Position numbers and translations under genes: made by a program
Notes under the pieces: generated by a model
Database searches by the model: none
The model's input: only the letters and a program-made list of their open reading frames with translations
What the model was told of the DNA's origin: nothing
Source: Asterionellopsis glacialis
Taxonomy: Eukaryota; Bacillariophyta; Plagiogrammaphyceae; Rhaphoneidales; Asterionellopsidaceae
Length of the DNA stretch: 17,274 bases
Reading direction: 5' to 3'
Assembly (NCBI GenBank): GCA_014885115.2
Contig: WKLE02002790.1
Location: forward strand, 1 to 17,274
Shown here: positions 8,896 through 17,274 of the stretch, in pieces
Numbering within the stretch: the first letter of the stretch is position 1
How the letters are laid out: the number at the start of each line of letters is the position of its first letter

Positions 8896-9095
8896 AGAAC
8901 TTGGGTGTGTGTTTGGGAGAGAAAGAAGATGCTGCCGCGATGAGTGAGTGAGGTGTTTCATCCTCCAGTTTGTTCATGAATGGTGGCGCATACAACAATA
9001 CCGAAATCAACAATAAGTTGTTTTTAAAATTAGACTTTTGGTAAATCTAAAAATATATAGTTTGAAAGACCTACAATACTGTGTAGACTCGTGGT
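8896..9095. other. Short convergent 3' spacer
   Basis: Only 200 bp separate the stop codons of the convergent two-TM and secreted-propeller genes, so their 3' untranslated regions probably lie close together or overlap. The region is AT-rich near 9020-9060. No canonical AATAAA is evident. Confidence 0.5.
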
Positions 9096-12077
9096 TTAAG
9101 ACCCCTCTTGTGGTTCATGGCGTCTCCATGTTGAAGCCTCTCCAGTAATCGGACTACCTCTAGGATCAGGCGAACTTGACGATGGTAGAGATGTTGCTGC
9201 TGCTGATTCAACAATAATGTCACCATCAACTTCAGGATTGTATTGATAAGCTTTAGCTAAACCCTTATCTGAAGAACCATAACTCAATATATACCCATTA
9301 CTTGATAAAGAAACAGCCGTAATAAATTCAGCTGCATCTTCACCAACAACATCTTGTGCTAACTGGATCCATTCATTGGTATCCGATGAATCATATCGGT
9401 AAACCTGGACGTAACCTGAACTATCATACCCCACGGATGCAAGTATCATACCATTTGCCGACAAGATTAATGAATCACCAAATTCATTATCTGATCCCTT
9501 TCCATACAATGTTTGTCCCAGTTGTGTCCATTCATAATTGTGATTATCCTGTACAAGCTGATAAACACGTACTTGACCAACAGCACTTAAACCATCATTT
9601 GCATGCTGTGGTGCGGCGACTGCCAGAATTTCACCGGAAGCAGACAAGCTAAGTGAAAATCCTAATCCATCGTTTTCCTCATCACCATAAATAGTTTGTC
9701 CAAGCTGGATCCAATTTTGGGAAACATCATAATCATAATAGAATACTTGGACACTACCAGCTCCTGCTAAAACGTCACTATTTGATATTTCCCCCACTGC
9801 TATAACATATCCATTATCCGAAATAGCAACTGAGAACCCAGCTTGACCATCTGGGGTGTTACCTTCAATATCTTGTCCTAATTGTTCCCAATTATCATCG
9901 CTAAATTGCCATACATGTGCACGTCCATTACCGCTATAGTCGGTATCAACAAACTGTGGTGCACCAATAATTATAGTCATCCCATCACCAGAAAGAGCTA
10001 CAGAAAATCCTGTTTCATCACCCTGTGCACTGCCATGAATATCTTGTCCAAGTTGTGTCCACACATTATTGACATCACTATATTCATAGACACGAACCAA
10101 ACCAGTATATGCACCTTGATTATCACTACCCTCACCAGGTGCACCAATAGCAACAATTGACCCATCATTTGAGATAGAGACAGCAGATCCAAGTTCTTCA
10201 GAATTATCATCTGATATAATATCTTCACCTACTTGAGTCCAAGTATCCGTGGTATCATCATTCAGTTGCAAGACTCGGACATACGCAGATTCAGGTGCCC
10301 CGACTACCATTGTACGTCCATCATTAGACAGTGCTAGTGCTGTTCCAGCTAGATCGCTTGTCTCACCAACAACGATATCTTCACCAAGTTGATCCCAAAT
10401 AAATGTTAAGGACATTTGATCTAATCCAATTACTATGCAATCATTACCACCTTGAACAAGATCCAGCGTTTGAAGGAAATTAATTGTATTATTATAGGAA
10501 GCCTCTAAGTCTTCTTCTGTAGGTAAACCTTCTTCCTCTGCACCTACAGGACGAAGACATGTTGATCCTTCTCCGAGATGACGACGGAGTCTAGTTGCAG
10601 TGGTAGAAGCTGTAGTAGCCACAGCATTGATAGTCGAGTAAGTGTTGCTGGAAAGCTTTCGATGAAGTTTATGGTTACTACTACTTGCACCTGCGTCCAT
10701 TTCACTGTTGGCATCCACAATGGCGGCATCTCTAGCACACCCGTTACATATTCCTCGTATTTCATAACGGAATACAGATGAAGTATCTGTTTCGACAATA
10801 CTAACTTGATCTATGACACGAAAGTACGGGTCATAAAGTCGTCCATTTAGACTATTGATATTGTTGTACGTATTTAAAAATGCATCTTCAAAAGTTTCTA
10901 AATCTTCTTCGGTAACATCTACAAAGTCACAGGAATGCTCAATATCGATAGCTGTATAAAAGTATGTTGCTTCATCGGGACATTCTGTTCCTTCTAATTC
11001 AAACAACTCCAAGGCAGATTCAATGTTTGTCAATTCGTTATAATGAGCAAGTATTTGAATTTCATCATCATATGCTCTGACAAATTCTTCAACAGTTGGA
11101 AGCCTTCCACCACCCGAATCCTTCCCACTGCCGTTGCCAGAAAGGGTTGTTTCACTGCTAGGACTAGTGCTTTCAGCATTCTCATTTTCACTACCACCTG
11201 CCATCGTTTCATCAAGTGCATGAGCATTTGTATCACTGTTGGTAGTAGAGAATGGATTCTTCACTCGACCTCTAGTTCTATTTCTATTTCGAAGAATTCG
11301 TGGATCTTTGGATCGTCGTTCTCCTTTCGTAGACTTGGAACTACTGCCGTCTTTTTTCCCACTACTTCCACCATCTTTTTTTCCACTACTTGCACCATCT
11401 TTTTTTCCACTTTTACCGATATTCTCATCTGCATCTCTGGAATAAAAGAAATCTTCGCAGTCAGAACCTGTGCATGTGTATTCTGCAGTTACTGTAGCAG
11501 CGAACTCTAACGATTCTTCATTGAGTTTTCTTCTCGTTCGTTGTTCTTGTTGTTGTTCATCTTGCTGCTGTTGAAGCGCATCTAACTCAATAGTAGCAGA
11601 TTTCACCATGGGTATGTTGCACCCCACACCTGCTAAGTCATTATATGCTGTAACGAATGCTCCACCAGCAATGGCTAATTCAATATCTGTCACATTGAAA
11701 GGATTTCCTACAAACATCACTAAAAACGATTGTGTTCCAGTCATGACCGATCCACATCCTTTTCCCGATTTTTTTCCACGGTACGATGACGACTTTTTAC
11801 CTTTGCTTTTTTCAGCATCTTCACTTGATGATGCGGAGTAATTCATAGTTGGAGTAGCTGTCGTTGTCGCAGCAGTAGTAATGGCATCTGCTTGAGTAGC
11901 TACAGCTTGTTCTTCACCGCCACTTTCTCTCTGCCGTGTCTTGATTATTGCCTTCATTCGATTATTTGGACGACCTTCGACATCGGAGATCAGTGTAAGA
12001 TCTACTGTCAAAAGAAAAAACGAGAGAGCGAAGAGAGAGCGCCAAGGTCTCATGTTTTGTCTTTGGAGCACCAACAT
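9096..12077 (-). CDS. Secreted seven-bladed beta-propeller protein with Ser/Lys-rich segments
   Basis: The protein has 993 residues. A signal peptide is likely: basic start, hydrophobic core SLFALSFFLLTVDLTLI (14-30), polar end; an in-frame ATG at residue 9 would also serve. Residues 90-108 (KSKGKKSSSYRGKKSGKG) and 221-256 (three SGKKDG units) are Ser/Lys/Gly-rich. Two segments begin alike, LPTVEEF (327-333) and LPTEEDL (518-524), and FVTAYNDL (141-148) parallels FLNTYNNI (400-407), which suggests a repeated N-terminal module. A polyGln tract lies at 169-178. Residues 561-953 form seven repeats, each opening W-x-Q-[LV]-[GA]-[EQ]-D/T-[IVL] (Trp at 561, 613, 673, 730, 789, 850, 903) and continuing with a S-x-[DN]-G-x-x-[IVL] strand and often G-A-P. 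This is an FG-GAP/WD40-like seven-bladed propeller. No C-terminal membrane segment is seen. It is probably extracellular or cell-wall bound; ligand and role are unknown. Confidence 0.85.
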   Translation of the reverse strand: MLVLQRQNMRPWRSLFALSFFLLTVDLTLISDVEGRPNNRMKAIIKTRQRESGGEEQAVATQADAITTAATTTATPTMNYSASSSEDAEKSKGKKSSSYRGKKSGKGCGSVMTGTQSFLVMFVGNPFNVTDIELAIAGGAFVTAYNDLAGVGCNIPMVKSATIELDALQQQQDEQQQEQRTRRKLNEESLEFAATVTAEYTCTGSDCEDFFYSRDADENIGKSGKKDGASSGKKDGGSSGKKDGSSSKSTKGERRSKDPRILRNRNRTRGRVKNPFSTTNSDTNAHALDETMAGGSENENAESTSPSSETTLSGNGSGKDSGGGRLPTVEEFVRAYDDEIQILAHYNELTNIESALELFELEGTECPDEATYFYTAIDIEHSCDFVDVTEEDLETFEDAFLNTYNNINSLNGRLYDPYFRVIDQVSIVETDTSSVFRYEIRGICNGCARDAAIVDANSEMDAGASSSNHKLHRKLSSNTYSTINAVATTASTTATRLRRHLGEGSTCLRPVGAEEEGLPTEEDLEASYNNTINFLQTLDLVQGGNDCIVIGLDQMSLTFIWDQLGEDIVVGETSDLAGTALALSNDGRTMVVGAPESAYVRVLQLNDDTTDTWTQVGEDIISDDNSEELGSAVSISNDGSIVAIGAPGEGSDNQGAYTGLVRVYEYSDVNNVWTQLGQDIHGSAQGDETGFSVALSGDGMTIIIGAPQFVDTDYSGNGRAHVWQFSDDNWEQLGQDIEGNTPDGQAGFSVAISDNGYVIAVGEISNSDVLAGAGSVQVFYYDYDVSQNWIQLGQTIYGDEENDGLGFSLSLSASGEILAVAAPQHANDGLSAVGQVRVYQLVQDNHNYEWTQLGQTLYGKGSDNEFGDSLILSANGMILASVGYDSSGYVQVYRYDSSDTNEWIQLAQDVVGEDAAEFITAVSLSSNGYILSYGSSDKGLAKAYQYNPEVDGDIIVESAAATSLPSSSSPDPRGSPITGEASTWRRHEPQEGS
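11351..11417 (-). repeat. 24-bp tandem repeat encoding SGKKDG units
   Basis: Two complete 24-bp units (11351-11374 and 11375-11398) and a partial third (from 11399) lie inside the secreted-propeller gene. Each encodes eight residues of the form G-K-K-D-G-[AG]-S-S on the minus strand. The units differ by only a few bases, so this looks like a recent in-frame expansion of the Ser/Lys-rich segment. Confidence 0.8.
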
Positions 12078-13044
12078 GATGACTGCTCTGGCTTTTTAAA
12101 AGTAACTTTGTTGATCTGAAGTGCGTTCTGGGTATTACTCTAGAGAGAGGTGATGACACTACTAATACAAAATTGAAGCAAGGTCAAATTAGAGATGATA
12201 TTTATCACAATGCTCAGTCATACGTTCCGTGTTTCATCGCCTTTTTGGAACAACAAAACAACCGTATGTCACAATCACAAAAAAGTGAGGAAAAGGCGTT
12301 GAAAGAATTCAATATATGAAAGTATACATGTCATAATATATTTGTTATAAAAATTTCGCTGATGTTGAAGTTACGGTGAACATTAGAGTTAAAGTTCAGC
12401 ATGCATTAAATTTTTGTTCCCTTTGACAGGTGCGGCACATACGGTATTAATACATTGTGGTATAAAATGTACGTTGACGAAAAGGTACCTGGTACAATAG
12501 GTGTTAGCATAAAATGTACCGTACCTGGTACTGTCTGTAGGTTGACGAAAAGATACTGTAGCTCAGCATAGAAAGTACATACGAGAGAAAGATACTTATG
12601 GATGAAAATCTGATCCACATGGTGTTCGGGTTTTTGATTGGCCATCAATTCTTCGTCTTTTGGCATCTTCTCTCTACTGCACGTGTCGTGGTTTGCACAA
12701 GTACCTGTACCATGTACCTGTACCTGGGTACCAGATCCTACCTGGTACAGCTAGTAGACGTACCGATACCGAACAGGTACCTGTACCCAGGTATGATCCA
12801 GGGTATGATACAATCAATACCAGGTAACGTAGTTAAAAAATAGACGAGTCCGTGTGTCCATCAGCGAGGCAAGACACTGCAAGCTGGAAAAGGCGTCAAA
12901 GATCTTCCAGTGAAGAACAAAAAGTTCCGAATGTCAAAAAAATAGCGTCAACAGGCGTACAAACGCAAACAAATATAGCTAATAAATCTCTCTCTTGTTT
13001 CCATTGAAAGTTCATCTTGCATTCATCAATTTGGCATTATTACA
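12078..13044. promoter_or_regulatory. Divergent spacer between secreted-propeller and pyruvate carboxylase genes
   Basis: The two flanking genes point away from each other, so both upstream control regions should lie here. No gene is supported: the ORFs at 12406-12666 and 12598-12843 coincide with repeat sequence. The middle (12473-12830) is full of GTACC/GGTAC words and is listed separately. Just before the pyruvate carboxylase ATG is a CT-rich run (about 12985-13000) that could lie near its transcription start; this is a guess from composition only. Confidence 0.5.
12473..12830. repeat. GTACC/GGTAC palindrome-rich repeat cluster
   Basis: Two imperfect direct repeats open the cluster: GTTGACGAAAAGGTAC at 12473-12488 and GTTGACGAAAAGATAC at 12541-12556, with a copy of ATAAAATGTAC before each (about 12462 and 12509). 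The second half, 12700-12830, has dense GTACCTG words: a perfect 10-base palindrome CAGGTACCTG at 12774-12783, and an 11-bp perfect inverted repeat pairing TACCTGGGTAC (12721-12731) with GTACCCAGGTA (12783-12793). The latter could form a stem with about 50 bases between the arms. The region codes for nothing recognisable. It may be a decayed non-autonomous mobile element, a recurring genomic spacer repeat, or a control region. Confidence 0.6.
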
Positions 13045-16000
13045 ATGTTTCGTAAGATTGCTACGAATACCGGTGCTAGGCAGGTACTCCGGAGTTCGGT
13101 ACGATCATCATCTAGGGCAGGTAGCCGTGATGGCGTTGCCTCCTCCCTTCGATCGACATCTGCTCGTGCTACGTACCATACGTTGAAAACTGTCCTTCCC
13201 AAAGCTGTTAGTCCACTTGCTGCAGATACGTTGACGAAATTGAAGAGTAGTGCCCCAGAATATGATTTGTCAGAACCTGTCACCTTATTTGGTGAAGCGC
13301 CCTTTAAAAAACTTTTAGCAGCCAACCGTGGTGAAATTGCTACTCGTATTATGAGAGGTGCAGCTGAATTAGGCGTCAAGACAGCGGGTATTTACTCTCA
13401 TGAGGGTAAGTTTGCATATTACGTGAAAAGATTGCGCTTGACAGGTTTTTGAGTTGGCAATTGAACTATCTAGAAAATAACTCCCCCATGGTCAAATCTC
13501 TGGATCTCTCAAAAGGCGAAAACAAAAATGGATTCCATTCCGAACCCTAAAAAGATCCGTCCTCCCGTAGAATATACGCAATTTTTTTAGTAACGTCTGC
13601 CCATTGACCTTCAGTTCTGCCAAAGATAGAGTCTTGTCACAATCGAAAACTCGCATCTCTCCCATCTCTCGCTTTACAAAACATAACTGATGAAGTTGAT
13701 TCTAACAAATTCTTTCCTACGCCCACCTTCACTATCTTAACATCCCCTCAGATCGGTTCACGCAACATCGTTACAAGGCTGATCAAGCCTTTCAACTTAG
13801 CACTTCGAAATCTCCTGTAGCAGCCTATCTTGACATTCCATCAATTGTTGATATTTGTGTGAAGAATGGCGTTGAAGCAGTCCATCCCGGATATGGTTTC
13901 CTCAGTGAAAACCAAAATTTTGCCAAAGCACTTGAAGATGCTGGTATTACCTTCGTAGGTCCGACAGTTGATAATCTCAATACTTTTGGTGATAAAACAT
14001 CTGCCAGAGAACTTGCTATTGCTATGGATGTTCCTGTGGTAGCTGGATCGGATGCTGCCTTTTCTACTGTTCAAGAAGCAAAAGCTTACATTGAAGACCC
14101 GGCGAACAAATGTGGATATCCTGCTATTGTAAAGGCTGCCATGGGTGGTGGTGGACGTGGTATTCGTGTTATTTTGACACCTGAAGAATTGGAACCCATG
14201 TTTACTCAAGCCTCCAATGAGGCGCTTAATGCCTTTGGTGATGGTCGATGCTTCGTAGAAAAGTATGTGGAGAAGCCACGTCACATTGAAGTCCAATGTC
14301 TTGGTGATGGTACAGGCAATGTCGTACATTTGTACGATCGTGATTGCTCTGTCCAACGTCGTCATCAAAAGGTTGTTGAGACTGCACCATCTCTAGGATT
14401 GCCACCCGACACTAGACAACAGATCTTTGATGATGCCGTCCGTTTGTTGTCCGCCAACAAGTATAGGAATGCAGGTACTGTGGAATTTTTGGTTGACAAG
14501 CATGGACAGCATTACTTTATGGAAGTTAACCCTCGTGTACAGGTAGAACATACCATTACAGAAGAAATCACTGGTATTGATGTTGTACAATCCCAAATTA
14601 TGATTGCTTCAGGTAAAACATTGCCAGAAATGGGTTTGGTTCAAGAGAAAATTGCTGAACCCACTGGCTTTGCCATGCAATGCCGTGTAACTACTGAAAA
14701 CCCATCTCAAGACTTCCGTCCCGATACAGGTGTTATTGATGTATTCCGTATGCCCGCGGGAATGGGGATTCGTTTAGACGATGGTCCAGGTTTCCCTGGT
14801 GCAAAGATTACACCACACTATGATTCACTTTTGGTGAAGATTACTGCCAAGGCACGTACACGCATGGATGCTGCTGCCAAACTTGTTCGTGCATTGCGTG
14901 AATTCCGTGTTCGTGGTGTAACTACCAATAAATCATTCCTTTTGAATGTATTGGAAAATGAAGAATTTTTGTCTGGTGTTGTCGATACGGGCTTCATTGC
15001 TGCCAATCCAGATTTGTTGGCGCCTCTCAAGGAGAAAGATCGCGCACAAAAGCTATTGCATTACATTGGTGAAGTCATTGTCAATGGTACACCAAAGAGT
15101 CTTGGTGCTGTTGGACCACCCTGTAGTACTGTTGACCCGTACATCCCCACTCTCGAACCTCAACCCAAGACCAAACCTACTCTTAAGGAAATTTTCGATG
15201 AAGGCGGAGCTGAAGCATTTGCGAAGGCTGTCCGTGAAAATGATGGATTACTTATCACCGATACTACCTGGCGTGATGCTCATCAATCACTTTTAGCTAC
15301 TCGTCTCCGTACGATTGATATGTTAAAAATTGCACCTGCCACACGTGAAGCTCTCCGTAATGCCTATTCCTTGGAATGTTGGGGTGGTGCTACATTTGAT
15401 GTTAGTATGCGTTTCCTTCGTGAATGTCCGTGGGATCGTCTTGCATCCCTTCGCGAAGCCGTCCCTGACATTCCCTTCCAAATGCTTCTTCGTGGAGCTA
15501 ATGCCGTAGGATACACCTCATACCCTGACAACGTTGGTACGTATCAGTTATCAACAAGTGCCTGTCCTGCACCTGATACATTACCCCCTTTTCATGCTAC
15601 GCATTGATTTTTGTCTCACCCTCTATTCATGCTTTGTTATCTTTCAATGGTAGTGTACCAATTCTGCAAACAAGCAAAGGAAACGGGTATGGATGTCTTC
15701 CGTGTCTTTGATTCTGTGAATTATATTGAAAACATGAAACTTGGTATTGATGCTGTTGGTACAGCTGGTGGTATTGTAGAGGCTGCTGTGTGCTACACAG
15801 GAGATGTGTCTGACCCTAAGCGCGGTATGTATGATTTGGAATATTACCTTGACTTTGCTCGTCAATTGGAAGGTTTGGGTATTCATGTCTTGGCCATTAA
15901 GGATATGGCCGGTCTTTTGAAACCCGAGGCTGCCACCATGTTGGTGAGTGGCATCCGTGAGGAATTCCCCAATCTCCCGATTCATGTTCATACACACGAC

Positions 16001-17263
16001 ACTGCCGGTACGGGTGTGGCCTCCATGATTGCCTGTGCCAAGGCTGGAGCCGATGCTGTCGATGCTGCGTCGGATGCCATGTCAGGAACGACATCTCAAC
16101 CATCTCTTGGTGCACTTGTAGCTAGTACATCCGGAACTGACTTTGATACAGGCTTGGACCTTAGTCGAGTAAGTGCTGTCAATGAGTACTGGGAGGAATG
16201 TCGTGGTATTTACGCACCGTTCGAATCTGGTCAAAAGTCTGGATCTGCAGATGTGTACATTCACGAAATGCCTGGTGGACAATACACCAATTTGTTATTC
16301 CAAAGCAGTCAACTTGGATTGACTGGACAATGGAGTAGTGTAAAGAAGGCCTATGCTGCTGCCAATCGTTTGTTGGGTGATATCATCAAGGTTACACCGT
16401 CCAGTAAGGTAACTGGAGATTTGGCACAATTCATTGTTGCCAATAACCTTACAGAACAAGAAGTTATTGACAAGGCTGAAACCCTAAGTTTCCCCAAGAG
16501 TGTCATTGAATACTTCCAGGGTTATTTGGGTATCCCACCCTTTGGATTCCCGGAACCGCTGCGATCACGTGTCATTAAGGGTCGAACTATTGAGGGTACC
16601 AATGGCCTATCCATGTTTGAGGGACGTCCTGGTGCAGATTTAGAACCCTACAACTTTGAAACCAACAAGCAAATGTTGGAAGAAAAATGGGGTACTCAAA
16701 GTGGTAATAAAGACCACTCCCACAAGATTCGTGACATTGATGTTATGTCTCATGCCATGTACCCCAACGTCTTTGATGAATTTATGGAACATTTGTCGGA
16801 ATACGGTAAGCTTTCCTACCTTGATACACGTACCTTCTTGGAGGGTATGAAAGTTGGACAAGAACTAAATGTTGAATTGGAACCTGGTAAGCAATTGGTG
16901 ATTAAGCTTATTGGTGTAAGCTCTCCCGACAAGGATGGTATTGTCAATTTACAATTTGAATTGAACGGTCAACCTCGTATGGCACACGTCAAGGATAAGA
17001 GTGCTGGAGCTACCACCACGGAACGTCCCAAGGCCTTGAAGGGTGTCGAGGGTAGTGTTGGAGCACCAATGCCTGGTGTTGTCTTGGAGACCAAGGTATC
17101 CAAGGGTGACAAGGTCAAGACGGGTGATCCCTTGGTATCCTTGTCTGCCATGAAGATGGAAACTATGGTATCAGCTCCTGTCAGTGGTGTTGTTGGTAGA
17201 GTTGTTGTGACAGCTGGTGATCAAATTGAATCTGGTGATTTGATTGTGGAAATTGAAGAGTAA
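13045..17263 (+). CDS. PYC: Pyruvate carboxylase, mitochondrial-type presequence, three exons
   Basis: Joining 13045-13405, 13752-15536 and 15654-17263 gives 1,251 residues, full length for the family (about 1,180) plus a presequence. The enzyme makes oxaloacetate from pyruvate, bicarbonate and ATP. Residues 1 to about 75 are rich in Arg, Ser and Ala and nearly free of acidic residues, as in mitochondrial presequences. The biotin carboxylase domain starts at [15 protein letters not shown] (88-102) and holds the ATP-grasp loop [13 protein letters not shown] (from 248), QRRHQKVVE (322-330) and [10 protein letters not shown] (378-387). The carboxyltransferase domain starts at [15 protein letters not shown] (624-638). 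D629, K798 (K-D-M-A-G, the carbamylated lysine position), H828 and H830 fit the metal site with the family's exact spacing. The biotin carrier domain has A-M-K-M at 1214-1217, with K1216 as the biotin attachment site. No motif is broken. Mitochondrial location is inferred. Confidence 0.96.
13406..13751 (+). other. Pyruvate carboxylase intron 1
   Basis: A 346-bp intron with a GTAAGT donor after 13405 and a C-rich tract ending in CAG at 13751. It is phase 1 and splits the Asp121 codon. Splicing joins ...GIYSHE to [11 protein letters not shown], which restores the conserved biotin carboxylase sequence. Without splicing the frame ends at a TGA at 13450-13452. The tail is pyrimidine-rich (ATCCCCTCAG). 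Confidence 0.95.
15537..15653 (+). other. Pyruvate carboxylase intron 2
   Basis: A 117-bp intron with donor GTACGT after 15536 and acceptor TAG at 15651-15653. It is phase 1 and splits the Val716 codon. Splicing joins YTSYPDNV to [20 protein letters not shown], the conserved carboxyltransferase sequence. Read through, the frame ends at a TGA at 15605-15607. Confidence 0.95.
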
Positions 17264-17274
17264 ATTTAAAAAAA

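Noticed and set aside
11044..11841. Long plus-strand ORFs (155, 68 and 77 codons) across the secreted-propeller gene
   Set aside because: They are antisense to the Ser/Lys-rich coding region and reflect its codon composition.
12406..12843. ORFs of 86 (-) and 81 (+) codons in the GTACC cluster
   Set aside because: Their sequence is dictated by the DNA repeats (recurrent V-P-G-T and Y-L-Y-P words) rather than by coding constraint.
13841..14368. 175-codon minus-strand ORF inside pyruvate carboxylase
   Set aside because: It is antisense to highly conserved biotin carboxylase sequence and has no domain; it is a shadow frame.
15611..15653. In-frame ATG at 15611 as the start of a separate carboxyltransferase gene
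   Set aside because: It lies inside intron 2. Splicing at 15537-15653 restores the conserved sequence exactly, so this is one gene and not a split pair.
1..17274. tRNA, rRNA, CRISPR array or prokaryotic operon features
   Set aside because: I looked for tRNA-like T-loops, repeat-spacer spacing and operon packing and saw none. The introns and targeting sequences indicate a eukaryotic nuclear region.

Overview
This is eukaryotic nuclear DNA, most likely from a diatom or close stramenopile alga. Three things point there. The pyruvate carboxylase has a mitochondrial-type presequence and two short GT-AG introns. The small PDZ protein has a signal peptide ending in an A|W junction, like the plastid-targeting junction of organisms with secondary red plastids. 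A large secreted protein combines Ser/Lys-rich, silaffin-like stretches with a seven-fold W-x-Q-L-G-Q-D-I type propeller repeat. The genus cannot be resolved from the sequence alone.

Layout. 1-1428: AT-rich DNA holding broken protein-like reading frames but no intact gene. 1729-2352 (-): PDZ-domain protein, probably plastid-targeted. 3097-3629 (+): remnant of a BTB/POZ gene. 4057-4848 (+): RanBP2-type zinc-finger protein. 5274-6164 (-): IMP4, a Brix-domain U3 snoRNP subunit, convergent with the zinc-finger gene. 6165-7308: a 1.1 kb divergent spacer that includes the leader of the next gene. 7309-8895 (+): two-transmembrane protein with a long disordered N-terminus, possibly SLATT-like. 9096-12077 (-): 993-residue secreted seven-bladed propeller protein, convergent with the previous gene across only 200 bp. 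12078-13044: divergent spacer rich in GTACC palindromes. 13045-17263 (+): complete three-exon pyruvate carboxylase, ending 11 bases before the window ends.

The genes do not form a pathway. They look like an ordinary mixed chromosomal neighbourhood: rRNA processing (IMP4), anaplerotic carbon metabolism (pyruvate carboxylase), possible plastid protein binding (PDZ), possible RNA binding (zinc finger), an uncharacterised membrane protein and an uncharacterised extracellular or cell-wall candidate. The items most worth following up are the SLATT-like membrane protein, the silaffin-like features of the secreted propeller protein and the GTAC-palindrome cluster at 12473-12830.
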